Origin: N074bin45 sp039587475
Lineage (GTDB): Bacteria > Gemmatimonadota > Gemmatimonadetes > Gemmatimonadales > GWC2-71-9
Direction of reading: 5' to 3'
Assembly (NCBI GenBank): GCA_039587475.1
Contig: JBDHIK010000300.1
Span: 1 to 64,000, forward strand
Length of the DNA: 64,000 nucleotides
In this document: positions 18,583-26,910 of the stretch, in pieces
Layout: every line of letters begins with the position of its first letter
Position numbering within the stretch: the stretch's first letter is position 1
Notes under the pieces: generated by a model
Database searches by the model: none
Told to the model about the DNA's origin: nothing
The model's input: only the letters and a program-made list of their open reading frames with translations
Made by a program: the position numbers and the translations under genes

Positions 18583-21500
18583 CTAGGGGTCTCGATCCCC
18601 CGCCAGAGCCTTGTAGTAGTTCTCGACCATTTCCTCGTAGCCATCCGGCACTTCGTCGGTCCCCACCTGCAGGAGACGTTCTTCGTCACTGGGAAGGATG
18701 CTCTTCCGCAATCCGAACTCGAATTCCTTCAGGCCCTGGACGATGTCCCGTTCCAGCACGGCGATGCTCTCCGGGCCCGCCAGCGACTCGCCCGAACCGA
18801 GGCCCCGGAGACGGCCGATGATACGATCGAGCTCCGAGGGGTCGACGCCCTCTTCCCGCAACTGATCGCGGAGCTCCTCGAGTTGCTGTCGGCGCTCGGC
18901 CAGTTCCCGGCCGAACTGCCGAAGATCCTGGGGACGCAAGCGGCCGCTTCCTCCACCCTGTGCCCGATTGGTATTGGTCGCTGTTGAATCACCGGCCGCC
19001 CCGTTCGGTGCGCCTCCGGGCTGTTGCCCATCCTGCGGTGCGCCCTGCTGCTGACCAGCCTGGCTGCCCTCCCGCAACCGATCCTCGAGAGACTCGAGTG
19101 CCGTCACGACCTCCCTGGTCTCTTCGAGGGCCTGCTCCAGGCGTTGTTCGCGGCTTTCACCGGTGGCGTCCAAGGCCGATTGCACCTGCTCCTCCAGCCG
19201 TTCCAGCGTGCCCGCGATGTGGTTTTCGAAGTTCCGGGCATACTCCTTCGACCGTTGCTGTACGACGCCGCGGGAATACAGGATCTTCTCGCGTATCTGA
19301 TCGTCGCGGATGGTGCCGGCCGCCCCCTGGAGCCGACGGGCGGCATCGGGCTGATCCCGCATCGACTCCCGTGCCATCTGGTCGAGGTCCGCTTCCAGGT
19401 TGCCGACTTCCGATCCCATCCGCTCCTTGGCCTGTTGCACCTCGCGCAAGTCACGGGCGTAGTCCTGATCTGTCGGATCCAATCGGTCGACCCGATCGAC
19501 CATTCGCTCCTGCTGCTCGCGGAGGCGTTGGGTGCGCTGCAGCGCTTCCTGGGCGTCTCGTTCCAGTCGGCGTGACTTGTCCCGGTCGAGTTGGCGGCGA
19601 GCTTCGCGCAGCTGGTCGAGCGCCGTGTTCCCGATCGCCTCCCCGTCACGTTCTCCGGCCGCAGCCGCGCGGCGCATCTCTTCCGCCGCTTCTCGCAGTT
19701 GCCGGGCCGTCTCGGCCAAGTCGGGGAGCGACTCCTCGCGGGCCAGGCGCTCCAGACTCCGTGCGACTTCCTCCGCTTCCTCTGCAAGCTGACGCTGTGA
19801 CTGGCCAGATCCGCCCGTGCGCTGACCCTGTTGCTGGGCCCGGGCGCGCATCCGTTCGTTTTCCTGTTGCTGGCGGCGGGCCAGCTCCCGGAGTTTTTCC
19901 AGGGTCTCGTCGATCCTATTGTCCACTTCCTGCTGGGCCCCGCGCTGCACCTGCTCGTACTGATTGCTCAAGCGGTCCAACTCGAGTTCGAACAGGTCGG
20001 CGAGTTCCTCGTTGATCTCGCCATCGCCACCCTGACCGCCGCCTTGCTGGCCTTGGGCTACCTGCACATCGCGGAAGACGGCTTCGGCCCGCTGCAGGAA
20101 CTGCAGGGCCTTCTGCTCCGGTGCCAGCGCCGAGTCGGGTTCGAGTTCCCCCAACGCTTCCTCAGCCAGGGCCATCTGCTCCGCGGCCAGGGGCAGGAGC
20201 TCGGCGATGGCGGCGAGAGACGAATCCGTCGTCACGCCACGGTTCACCATTCGCTCGGCCAGGAGGCCCACTTCCTCACGGAGGCGGCCCTGTGACAACG
20301 CGACCGTGGACAGATTCTCCTCGAAAGCTTGGCCGGAGTACTGATCCCGGTCCCGCACCAACTTGAACGTCGCCGAGATGATCATGCGTTGCTGGCTGGA
20401 CAACTCGGCGCCACTCATCCCGCCCTGTCCCGGCTGTCCCCCTTGTTCGACTTGTCGGAAATTGCGGTCGAACGGCCGCACCTCCAGGAAGTACATGTCG
20501 GTGATGGTGGGGGCTCGTCCCTGACCCGCGCCATCGGCAGCCCGCGCGAAATAGGAGACGAGATCTCCAGGAATCAGCCCGTATTCCTCCAGGAACAGGG
20601 TATGCGTTCCCAGGTAGTCCGTCCGTCCCGGCCGGCCGGTATACAGGGTGTCGACCGTTTCCGGTCCACCGTTGACCGAGTACACGAACTCCAGGCGCCG
20701 GACCCCGTAGTCGTCCTGGGCCCGGACTTCTGCCACGACCTCCTCGATGCTGGTGACCTGGATGTCCCGCCCCGGCCGTGTCATCGTCAGCGTGGGCGGC
20801 TGGTCATCCAAGGGGTCGATCAGGTAATCGGCCGAGGCCACGACCCTCCGCCCCTGCGGTCCGTCCAGGAGGATGCGATAGCTTCCCGGAATGGTGACGG
20901 TGATGGACCCTGCCAGGCCACCGTCCGGCGTGGGGTCCAGCGGGATGGTGTCGCCGGGAGATTGCTCGATGGCGCCGCCGGGAACGGGGATCGTCGGCTG
21001 GACAGCGATCTCAACACGGGTGCCGACCAGCGCGGCGACGTCACCGGACCCACTCTGCGTGACCGGAGCAAGCCCGGTGTATCGCGGGAAGTGATACGTG
21101 AGGTCGATGGTTTCCACGTACGGCAGTTCGACCACCTCGACGCGATAGACCGGGGACCGCACCCCTCCTGCCTCGACGTAGTACTCCATCGCCTCGTGAA
21201 GATCGAACACCATGAGGCTGTGGGCGGTGGTGGTATCCTCCCGCAGCATCGACCACCGGGTCCACTCCCCTTCGCTGGTTCCCAACACGAGGACGACGTC
21301 GGCGGCATCGAAGTTCTCGAGGTGGGCGTTCACCTTGAGATCGGCACCGACTGCGAGCACGGTGTCGCCGGGCAGCACGCCGATACGATAGGGGTTGTAG
21401 CTTGCCGTCTCCGACCACGGGGACACCAGAACCGGAGTCGTCCGGTGCAGAAATCCCGGTCCCAGCAGGAAGAGCCCGATTCCGAAGACGGTGGATCCGG

Positions 21501-21990
21501 CGACCAGGCCTGACGAGCGGCGTAACCCCTCGCGTTCGACCCGTCGGCCGTCATCGACCTGGTGGCACTCCTCCACCGCTGCATGGACGATGCGCTGAAC
21601 CAGGATATCCGACGTTCCGGGAGCAACGGCGCGCTGAAATTCGACCGCGCTCACCACCCGGCCGGCGAGTGTGGGTTCGTGTTCCTCCAGGTACAGGGCA
21701 ACCCGTTCGTCGGATACCCGCCGGAACAGCGGGACCATCACGACGCGCACCGTGACGGCCGTGAAGGCGAGCCAGGCCAGCACCCGGATGACCGTGACGG
21801 CCGTGGCGTCGAACCGGAAGCCGTCAATGGCGAAGCCGGCAGCGAGGAGGATGCCTGCCGCCGCCAGCATGAGAATCGCCGCACCTCGCAGGACGATCCT
21901 GAGACGCCACCGGTTCCGAACGGACCGGACGACGTGAATCAGCTCATCTCGATCGTTCAGATGCCTGGAGAACAAGGACCCCATGACCAT
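18583..21990 (-). CDS. DUF4175-like membrane protein with long coiled-coil tail
   Basis: 1135 residues, ATG at 21990 with GGGAG 5 bases upstream. Two N-terminal membrane helices (around 30-50 and 65-90) are followed by a third near 160, then beta-rich periplasmic domains to about residue 540. The remaining ~590 residues are Gln/Glu/Arg-rich coiled coil (LRELARRQQQENERMRAR). This is the DUF4175 layout. It is the last gene of the nine-gene MoxR-type operon, 9 bases after the BatA-like gene. No enzyme motif is seen; a structural role at the envelope is likely. Confidence 0.75.
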   Translation of the reverse strand: MVMGSLFSRHLNDRDELIHVVRSVRNRWRLRIVLRGAAILMLAAAGILLAAGFAIDGFRFDATAVTVIRVLAWLAFTAVTVRVVMVPLFRRVSDERVALYLEEHEPTLAGRVVSAVEFQRAVAPGTSDILVQRIVHAAVEECHQVDDGRRVEREGLRRSSGLVAGSTVFGIGLFLLGPGFLHRTTPVLVSPWSETASYNPYRIGVLPGDTVLAVGADLKVNAHLENFDAADVVLVLGTSEGEWTRWSMLREDTTTAHSLMVFDLHEAMEYYVEAGGVRSPVYRVEVVELPYVETIDLTYHFPRYTGLAPVTQSGSGDVAALVGTRVEIAVQPTIPVPGGAIEQSPGDTIPLDPTPDGGLAGSITVTIPGSYRILLDGPQGRRVVASADYLIDPLDDQPPTLTMTRPGRDIQVTSIEEVVAEVRAQDDYGVRRLEFVYSVNGGPETVDTLYTGRPGRTDYLGTHTLFLEEYGLIPGDLVSYFARAADGAGQGRAPTITDMYFLEVRPFDRNFRQVEQGGQPGQGGMSGAELSSQQRMIISATFKLVRDRDQYSGQAFEENLSTVALSQGRLREEVGLLAERMVNRGVTTDSSLAAIAELLPLAAEQMALAEEALGELEPDSALAPEQKALQFLQRAEAVFRDVQVAQGQQGGGQGGDGEINEELADLFELELDRLSNQYEQVQRGAQQEVDNRIDETLEKLRELARRQQQENERMRARAQQQGQRTGGSGQSQRQLAEEAEEVARSLERLAREESLPDLAETARQLREAAEEMRRAAAAGERDGEAIGNTALDQLREARRQLDRDKSRRLERDAQEALQRTQRLREQQERMVDRVDRLDPTDQDYARDLREVQQAKERMGSEVGNLEADLDQMARESMRDQPDAARRLQGAAGTIRDDQIREKILYSRGVVQQRSKEYARNFENHIAGTLERLEEQVQSALDATGESREQRLEQALEETREVVTALESLEDRLREGSQAGQQQGAPQDGQQPGGAPNGAAGDSTATNTNRAQGGGSGRLRPQDLRQFGRELAERRQQLEELRDQLREEGVDPSELDRIIGRLRGLGSGESLAGPESIAVLERDIVQGLKEFEFGLRKSILPSDEERLLQVGTDEVPDGYEEMVENYYKALAGDRDP

Positions 21991-21999
21991 ACGTACTCC

Positions 22000-24117
22000 C
22001 TATTCGATACCGGCCCGCCGCCATGTGGCGGGAGCTGGATGTTCCTGGCCTGGACGGTTGGACCACAGGGACTCCACGGTCAGCAACCCAATTGCGCCGA
22101 GCAGGAGATACCACCATAGACCCTGACGACGCTCGCGCTCGGCGGGTGTCAACGTGGCCGTCTGGCCCGCCGAGGCCAGCGCCCCGGTGTCCGGCAACGT
22201 GGTCGCGGCCACGAATGCCGCCACGTCGAGACCCCGCAGGTCCGATTCCCGCCGGTCCACATTGACCGCCACCGGATAGGATGCTCGCTCTCTTCCGAGA
22301 GGGTAGACCTCGTAGAAACCGGCCTCCGTCAGAGCAATGATTGGGGACGCCCCGGTGACATCGACCGGCCGGCGTTCCCGGCCCGGCGCTTCCACGATGA
22401 CCTCCTGCCGCAAGGTATCGATATCGATATCCATGTCGGCCAGGACATCCTCGAGGTCAACAGCCTGTCCCGCCAGACGCCACCCGTCCGTGGTCCGCTC
22501 CCCGCCGAGGAACTGGGTGACCCGGTGGACGAACGGAAGGAAGACCGGTTGGACCGGCAGATCGCTCCAGCTGTTGTCGAACGGCGAGCCCCACAGGAGC
22601 ACCCGACCTCTATGGTAACGGCGGGCCACCAGGGCAGGGGCCCCGTCGGTGTATCGCGCTACGGTCTCCGAGCTGTCCGCCACGTCCACGGCCCGGTAGC
22701 GAAAGAAACGAGGTCCGGCCACGTTGCCGTCGTCCGCTCCCCGGAATATCTCGAAGGCGGGGTGCCGATAGTCCACGTTGGCCAGGCGAACGCCCTGCCG
22801 ATCCACGCGGTCCACGACCCCCCGCCAGGTACCCGGCAGCAGCTCTCTCGCGGCTTCCGGCCAACTGCTCAAGGGGCTCCCCGCACCAAGCACGACCCAC
22901 AATCCGGCCCCCTCCCCGACGTGGTTCACCAGGGCCGTTCCTGCGGCGCCTGGCGGAAATGGACTGTCGTGGAGGAGCACCACCTCGGCCGCGAGGATAT
23001 CCACCGGCCTGACCCGATCGACCCGTCGCCGGTCAACCGCGAAGGCGGGATCCTCCGCCAGCCGCAGGGCTTCACGCAGGTACAGGGAAGCATTCCCTCT
23101 GGCGTTTCGGCCCTCGATGATCAGGACGGAGACGGCCGGACGGCTCGTCACCGCCACGTGGAATGCGTTGTCCGGCGCCAGGAGGTCGTCGCCCAGCCGG
23201 ACCGTTGCCCGGGACATGGTGGCGGGTTGCGCCACCGGTCCCAGTCTGACCGTCTGGCTCTCCGATGGAGGAAGGGACACGTTCGTCCGGAACGCTTCCT
23301 GCCCGTTCACCTCCAGGATCACCGGAAGTTCCGCCACCGGTTCCGACCCCTGGTTCACCACTCGGGCCGCCACCGTCATGGCCTGGCGGCCTTCCTGCTC
23401 GGTGCGGGTAATGTCAACCGAGGTCACCAGCCGGTTTGACGGCCGGTCGGCCGAGACATCAACCGGGCGAAGCGTGGCTCCCGGATGGAGCGCCGTCGGC
23501 GTGGTGCGGTCCCAGGCAGCCGCTTGAAAATCCGAAATGACCACCACTTCGCGCTGGCCAAGGGGTGATTCGGCGAGGACCTGGTTGGCGCGTTGGATGG
23601 CGGCGGGCAGGCGGGTGGCTCTGGCGCCCGGCCCCAGGGTGTCCAGGGCCCGGACCAGGGCGGAGCCGTCGCTCGTGGGGTCGACGATCAGGGTCGCCTG
23701 CTCGTCAAAGGTGATGAGCGACATGCGGGAGGCCGGGCCTTCTCCGGCCACCGTGGCGCGCACCGCGTCGAGCGCCCTCTCCCAGGTCTGCCCGTACCCC
23801 ATGCTATAGGAGCGGTCGAGAACCACGATCAGTTCACGGCCGGGCGCCTCAGTCCCCGGTCCTGCCAGCATGCCGTCGACCAGCGGTCGGCTGAAGGCTG
23901 CCACAAGGAGAACGATAGCCAGAGCCCTGAGCGCAAAGAGCATCCAGTGCTGGATGCGCTGGCGGCGCATCTGTCGGTACGGCAGCCTGGTGAGAAACCT
24001 GAGCGACGGAAAGCGGACGACGTCCTTCCGGTCCTTGTTGGTCAGGTGGACCAGAACCGGGACGCCCAGGGCCACCAGGCCGGCCAGGAAGAGCGGCGCC
24101 AACAGAGACAGGTTCAT
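22000..24117 (-). CDS. BatA-type membrane protein with VWA domain
   Basis: 705 residues. It opens with the BatA N-terminal domain (LAPLFLAGLVALGVPVLVHL, then a charged stretch and RIQHWMLFALRALAIVLLVAAFSRPL). A von Willebrand A domain follows, with the metal-ion adhesion motif DRSYSMGYG. Long beta-rich periplasmic segments and a final membrane helix (LWWYLLLGAIGLLTVESLW) complete it. Its ATG directly follows the DUF58 stop. BatA-type proteins act with MoxR ATPases; a role in aerotolerance or envelope integrity is known in other groups but not shown here. Confidence 0.85.
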   Translation of the reverse strand: MNLSLLAPLFLAGLVALGVPVLVHLTNKDRKDVVRFPSLRFLTRLPYRQMRRQRIQHWMLFALRALAIVLLVAAFSRPLVDGMLAGPGTEAPGRELIVVLDRSYSMGYGQTWERALDAVRATVAGEGPASRMSLITFDEQATLIVDPTSDGSALVRALDTLGPGARATRLPAAIQRANQVLAESPLGQREVVVISDFQAAAWDRTTPTALHPGATLRPVDVSADRPSNRLVTSVDITRTEQEGRQAMTVAARVVNQGSEPVAELPVILEVNGQEAFRTNVSLPPSESQTVRLGPVAQPATMSRATVRLGDDLLAPDNAFHVAVTSRPAVSVLIIEGRNARGNASLYLREALRLAEDPAFAVDRRRVDRVRPVDILAAEVVLLHDSPFPPGAAGTALVNHVGEGAGLWVVLGAGSPLSSWPEAARELLPGTWRGVVDRVDRQGVRLANVDYRHPAFEIFRGADDGNVAGPRFFRYRAVDVADSSETVARYTDGAPALVARRYHRGRVLLWGSPFDNSWSDLPVQPVFLPFVHRVTQFLGGERTTDGWRLAGQAVDLEDVLADMDIDIDTLRQEVIVEAPGRERRPVDVTGASPIIALTEAGFYEVYPLGRERASYPVAVNVDRRESDLRGLDVAAFVAATTLPDTGALASAGQTATLTPAERERRQGLWWYLLLGAIGLLTVESLWSNRPGQEHPAPATWRRAGIE

Positions 24118-25011
24118 CTAGCGGACTCGCTGCAGACGCTGGCGCCGCGATAGATAATCGAACAGGGCGTGGTCGAGAGGCCGACTGGTGTTCACTTGGC
24201 AGTAATCCACACCGATCTCGCCCATGACCTGGGTGATCTGGCCGATGTGGTTCTCGATCAGCCCCTTGTACCCCGCACGGATGCGGTCCGGAATGACGGG
24301 GATGCGGTCGCCGCTTTCCAGGTCTTCGAACTGTCGAGGTTCATCGAAGGAGAAGTCCAACTCCGCCGGGTCCAGCAGGTGAAAGGCGATTACGTCGTTG
24401 CCCTTGAGGGACAACCGATTGACGGCACGCCGCACCGCCTCCGGGTCTTCATAGAAATCCGAGATGAGAACCACGATACTCCGACGCCTGATGGCTTGCG
24501 CGATCCTGCGGAGTGGGCGATCGAGGTTGCCGGACCCGCCAGGCCTGAGCTGATCGATGGTGTGGAGCACGGTGTCCAGTTGCCGTCCGGTCGCTGGGAC
24601 CTGAGCCACGATCTCCTGATCGAAGCCGATGACGCCCACCCGATCGCGCTGTTGGTAGGAGAAGTAGGCCAGGCACGCTGCCAGGTACCGGGCGTAGTCC
24701 AGCTTGGTGATGACGTCCGATCCGAAGTCCATCGAAGCCGACACGTCGATGAGCAACAGGACGTTGGCATTGGTTTCCGCCTCGAATTCCTTCACGTACA
24801 AACGATCGGTCCGGCCGTAGACGCGCCAGTCGATCCGGCGGATGTCGTCTCCAACCATGTAGGGCCGGTGTTCGGCGAAGTCCGTCGAGACGCCGAGGTG
24901 TGGCGACTGATGCAGCCCGTGGACGAACCCGGTGACCAGAGCCTTCGCCACGAGCGACAGGTTGTCGATGCGCGCCAGCACTCTTGGATCGACGAAGCGG
25001 GTCAGGGTCAC
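24118..25011 (-). CDS. DUF58 domain protein (VWA-like)
   Basis: 297 residues, GTG start overlapping the MoxR stop by 4 nt (GTGA). The DUF58 signature is clear: RPYMVGDDIRRIDWRVYGRTD, then KEFEAETNANVLLLIDVSASM containing a DxSxS metal site. DUF58 proteins are the usual partner of MoxR ATPases and are thought to be cytoplasmic adaptors. Confidence 0.9.
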   Translation of the reverse strand: MTLTRFVDPRVLARIDNLSLVAKALVTGFVHGLHQSPHLGVSTDFAEHRPYMVGDDIRRIDWRVYGRTDRLYVKEFEAETNANVLLLIDVSASMDFGSDVITKLDYARYLAACLAYFSYQQRDRVGVIGFDQEIVAQVPATGRQLDTVLHTIDQLRPGGSGNLDRPLRRIAQAIRRRSIVVLISDFYEDPEAVRRAVNRLSLKGNDVIAFHLLDPAELDFSFDEPRQFEDLESGDRIPVIPDRIRAGYKGLIENHIGQITQVMGEIGVDYCQVNTSRPLDHALFDYLSRRQRLQRVR

Positions 25012-26042
25012 AGGTCGGAACTCGGTGGGGTGACGACCTCCAGCAGTCGGCTGACCAGGATGTCCGACGTGATTCCCTCAGACTCCGCGAAGAAATTCGT
25101 CAATACCCGGTGACGCAACACCGGGTGCGCCAGGGCCCGAATGTCGTCCACGGTCACGTGATAGCGACCTTGCATCAGGGCCCGGGCCTTGGAGCCCAGG
25201 ACCAGGTACTGTGCCGCCCGAACCGAAGCTCCGTACGACACCGCCTTGGTGATGAAGTCCGGTGCGCCCGGTTCGGCCGGCCGGGTGCGGCGGACCAGGG
25301 TCAGGGCATACCGGGCCACATGATCTGAAACGGGGACCCGGCGCACCAGGCGCTGGTAGGCAACGAGGGTAGGGCCATCGACGGCGTGCTGGAATTCGGG
25401 TTCCTGAATGGCGGTCGTGTTCTTGACGACCTCGAGTTCCTCGTCTTCCGGGAGGTGATCGATCATGATGTTGAACATGAACCGGTCGAGCTGCGCCTCC
25501 GGGAGCGGGTATGTCCCTTCCAGCTCGATGGGATTCTGGGTGGCGAAGACGTGGAACGGCTCGTCCAGCGTGTAGGTCCGGCCCTGGACCGTCACGCGGT
25601 GTTCCTGCATCGCTTCCAGCAAGGCCGATTGGGTCTTCGGTGGCGTGCGGTTGATCTCGTCGGCGAGTACGATGTTGCTGAACACCGGACCTGGCATGAA
25701 GCGCATGCGCCGCTCCCCGGATGCCGGGTCTTCCTGCACCAGGTCCGTCCCCACGATGTCCGACGGCATCAGGTCCGGCGTGAACTGGATGCGGGAAAAC
25801 TTGAGGTCGAGGACCTGTGAGATGGTCTGGATCAGCAGGGTCTTGGCCAGCCCGGGCACGCCGACGATCAGGCTATTGCCCCCGGCAAAGAGCGTCAGCA
25901 AGATCTGGTCGACCACTTCCTGCTGGCCCACGATCAGCTTGCGTAGCTCCGCGACGATCTTGTCGTGGCCGTCCTTGAGCTGGTCGGCCAGGGTGACGTC
26001 GTCGGTCGGCGGCGCGGTCTCAGGTTGCAGTTCGGTGCTCAT
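25008..26042 (-). CDS. MoxR family AAA+ ATPase
   Basis: 344 residues from the ATG at 26042, behind GGAAGG at 4 bases. Walker A is GVPGLAKT (61-68); Walker B is NIVLADEI (123-130) with NRTPPKTQ; the sensor region is HVFATQNPIELEGTYPLPEAQLDRF. It is the energy-providing chaperone-like partner of the DUF58 and VWA proteins encoded next to it. The upstream extension to 26087 lacks a ribosome site. Confidence 0.95.
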   Translation of the reverse strand: MSTELQPETAPPTDDVTLADQLKDGHDKIVAELRKLIVGQQEVVDQILLTLFAGGNSLIVGVPGLAKTLLIQTISQVLDLKFSRIQFTPDLMPSDIVGTDLVQEDPASGERRMRFMPGPVFSNIVLADEINRTPPKTQSALLEAMQEHRVTVQGRTYTLDEPFHVFATQNPIELEGTYPLPEAQLDRFMFNIMIDHLPEDEELEVVKNTTAIQEPEFQHAVDGPTLVAYQRLVRRVPVSDHVARYALTLVRRTRPAEPGAPDFITKAVSYGASVRAAQYLVLGSKARALMQGRYHVTVDDIRALAHPVLRHRVLTNFFAESEGITSDILVSRLLEVVTPPSSDL

Positions 26043-26100
26043 GTCACCTTCCTTGGGCCCATAGGGGCGGTCCAGGCGGCTCGGCAAGGGGCCGACCGCG

Positions 26101-26910
26101 TCAATGCGTCATGGCGTACATCACGTAATTCACACCCAGTTTGTAGGCCACGTTCGAGATTTCGATAGGGATGAAGCCGGTGTCCGAGAACTCCCAGGAC
26201 TCCCCAATGTCGTTGTTGTAGTTGGCGACGAGGAGAAGCCGCTTCTCCGGATCGTTGTCCTGGTACACGCCGAGAAAGGCGGAGGGGAGCCCCTGGTACG
26301 GGTGGAAGAAATCGAGAGACTCGATGTCGAAGAACGAATGAAAGATCGGGTGGTCCGCCGTGAGACGCACCAGCCGCGCCTCGGGGAGAATCCGGTCCAG
26401 CATGTCCAGAAGGTTGCGAAGCGACCATGTCTGGGAGAAGTCGTCCAGAATGAGAAAGCCACCCTTGTGGAGGTACGCCTGCAGGTTGGCTGCCTCCTCA
26501 TCCGACAGTGTCATCCAGCCGGGTTCCACCAGGTAGGCCAACGGATACTTGAACAGCTCGGGGTCGCCCACAGAGAGAATGTTGTGTCCGTCCACGTTGG
26601 CCCGAACCCCGGTCAGTTCATCGATGATCTGGATGAAGTTCCGGTCGGCCCGGGGATAGTCATGGTCCCATTGAAAGTTGATGCCGCCGAAGTATCCGCC
26701 GCCGCCCCCGTAGCCGGTCTGCGACGGCGTGTAGCGCAGACGCACGAAGGTGAAGCGGCCGTCGTAGGGCACGTTCGCCTGGCCGAATTCGTCCTCGTCC
26801 ACCGGAGCCGGTGGGGTGCGGAAGCCGGGTCGTTGTGCCGCCGCCGGCGAGGCCGCCACGCTCGTCAGGATGCATACCAGCGCCGGCAGGCACCACCGAG
26901 ACCTCCTCAC
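26101..26910 (-). CDS. DUF4159 domain secreted protein (copy 2)
   Basis: 269 residues from the GTG at 26910, which overlaps the preceding stop as GTGA. A signal peptide ends near PAAAQ. The rest is DUF4159: FTFVRLRYTPSQTGYGG, YPRADRNFIQIIDELTGV, GGFLILDDF, and a C-terminus ISNVAYKLGVNYVMYAMTH. It is a paralogue of the first gene of the operon (32796-33593), with the same ending pattern. DUF4159 is related to class-I glutamine-amidotransferase-like folds; function is unknown. Confidence 0.85.
   Translation of the reverse strand: MRRSRWCLPALVCILTSVAASPAAAQRPGFRTPPAPVDEDEFGQANVPYDGRFTFVRLRYTPSQTGYGGGGGYFGGINFQWDHDYPRADRNFIQIIDELTGVRANVDGHNILSVGDPELFKYPLAYLVEPGWMTLSDEEAANLQAYLHKGGFLILDDFSQTWSLRNLLDMLDRILPEARLVRLTADHPIFHSFFDIESLDFFHPYQGLPSAFLGVYQDNDPEKRLLLVANYNNDIGESWEFSDTGFIPIEISNVAYKLGVNYVMYAMTH

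Noticed and set aside
20329..21513. Long plus-strand ORF opposite the DUF4175 gene
   Set aside because: High-GC shadow frame; Arg/Gly/His-rich product with no family pattern, while the minus-strand gene is clearly real.
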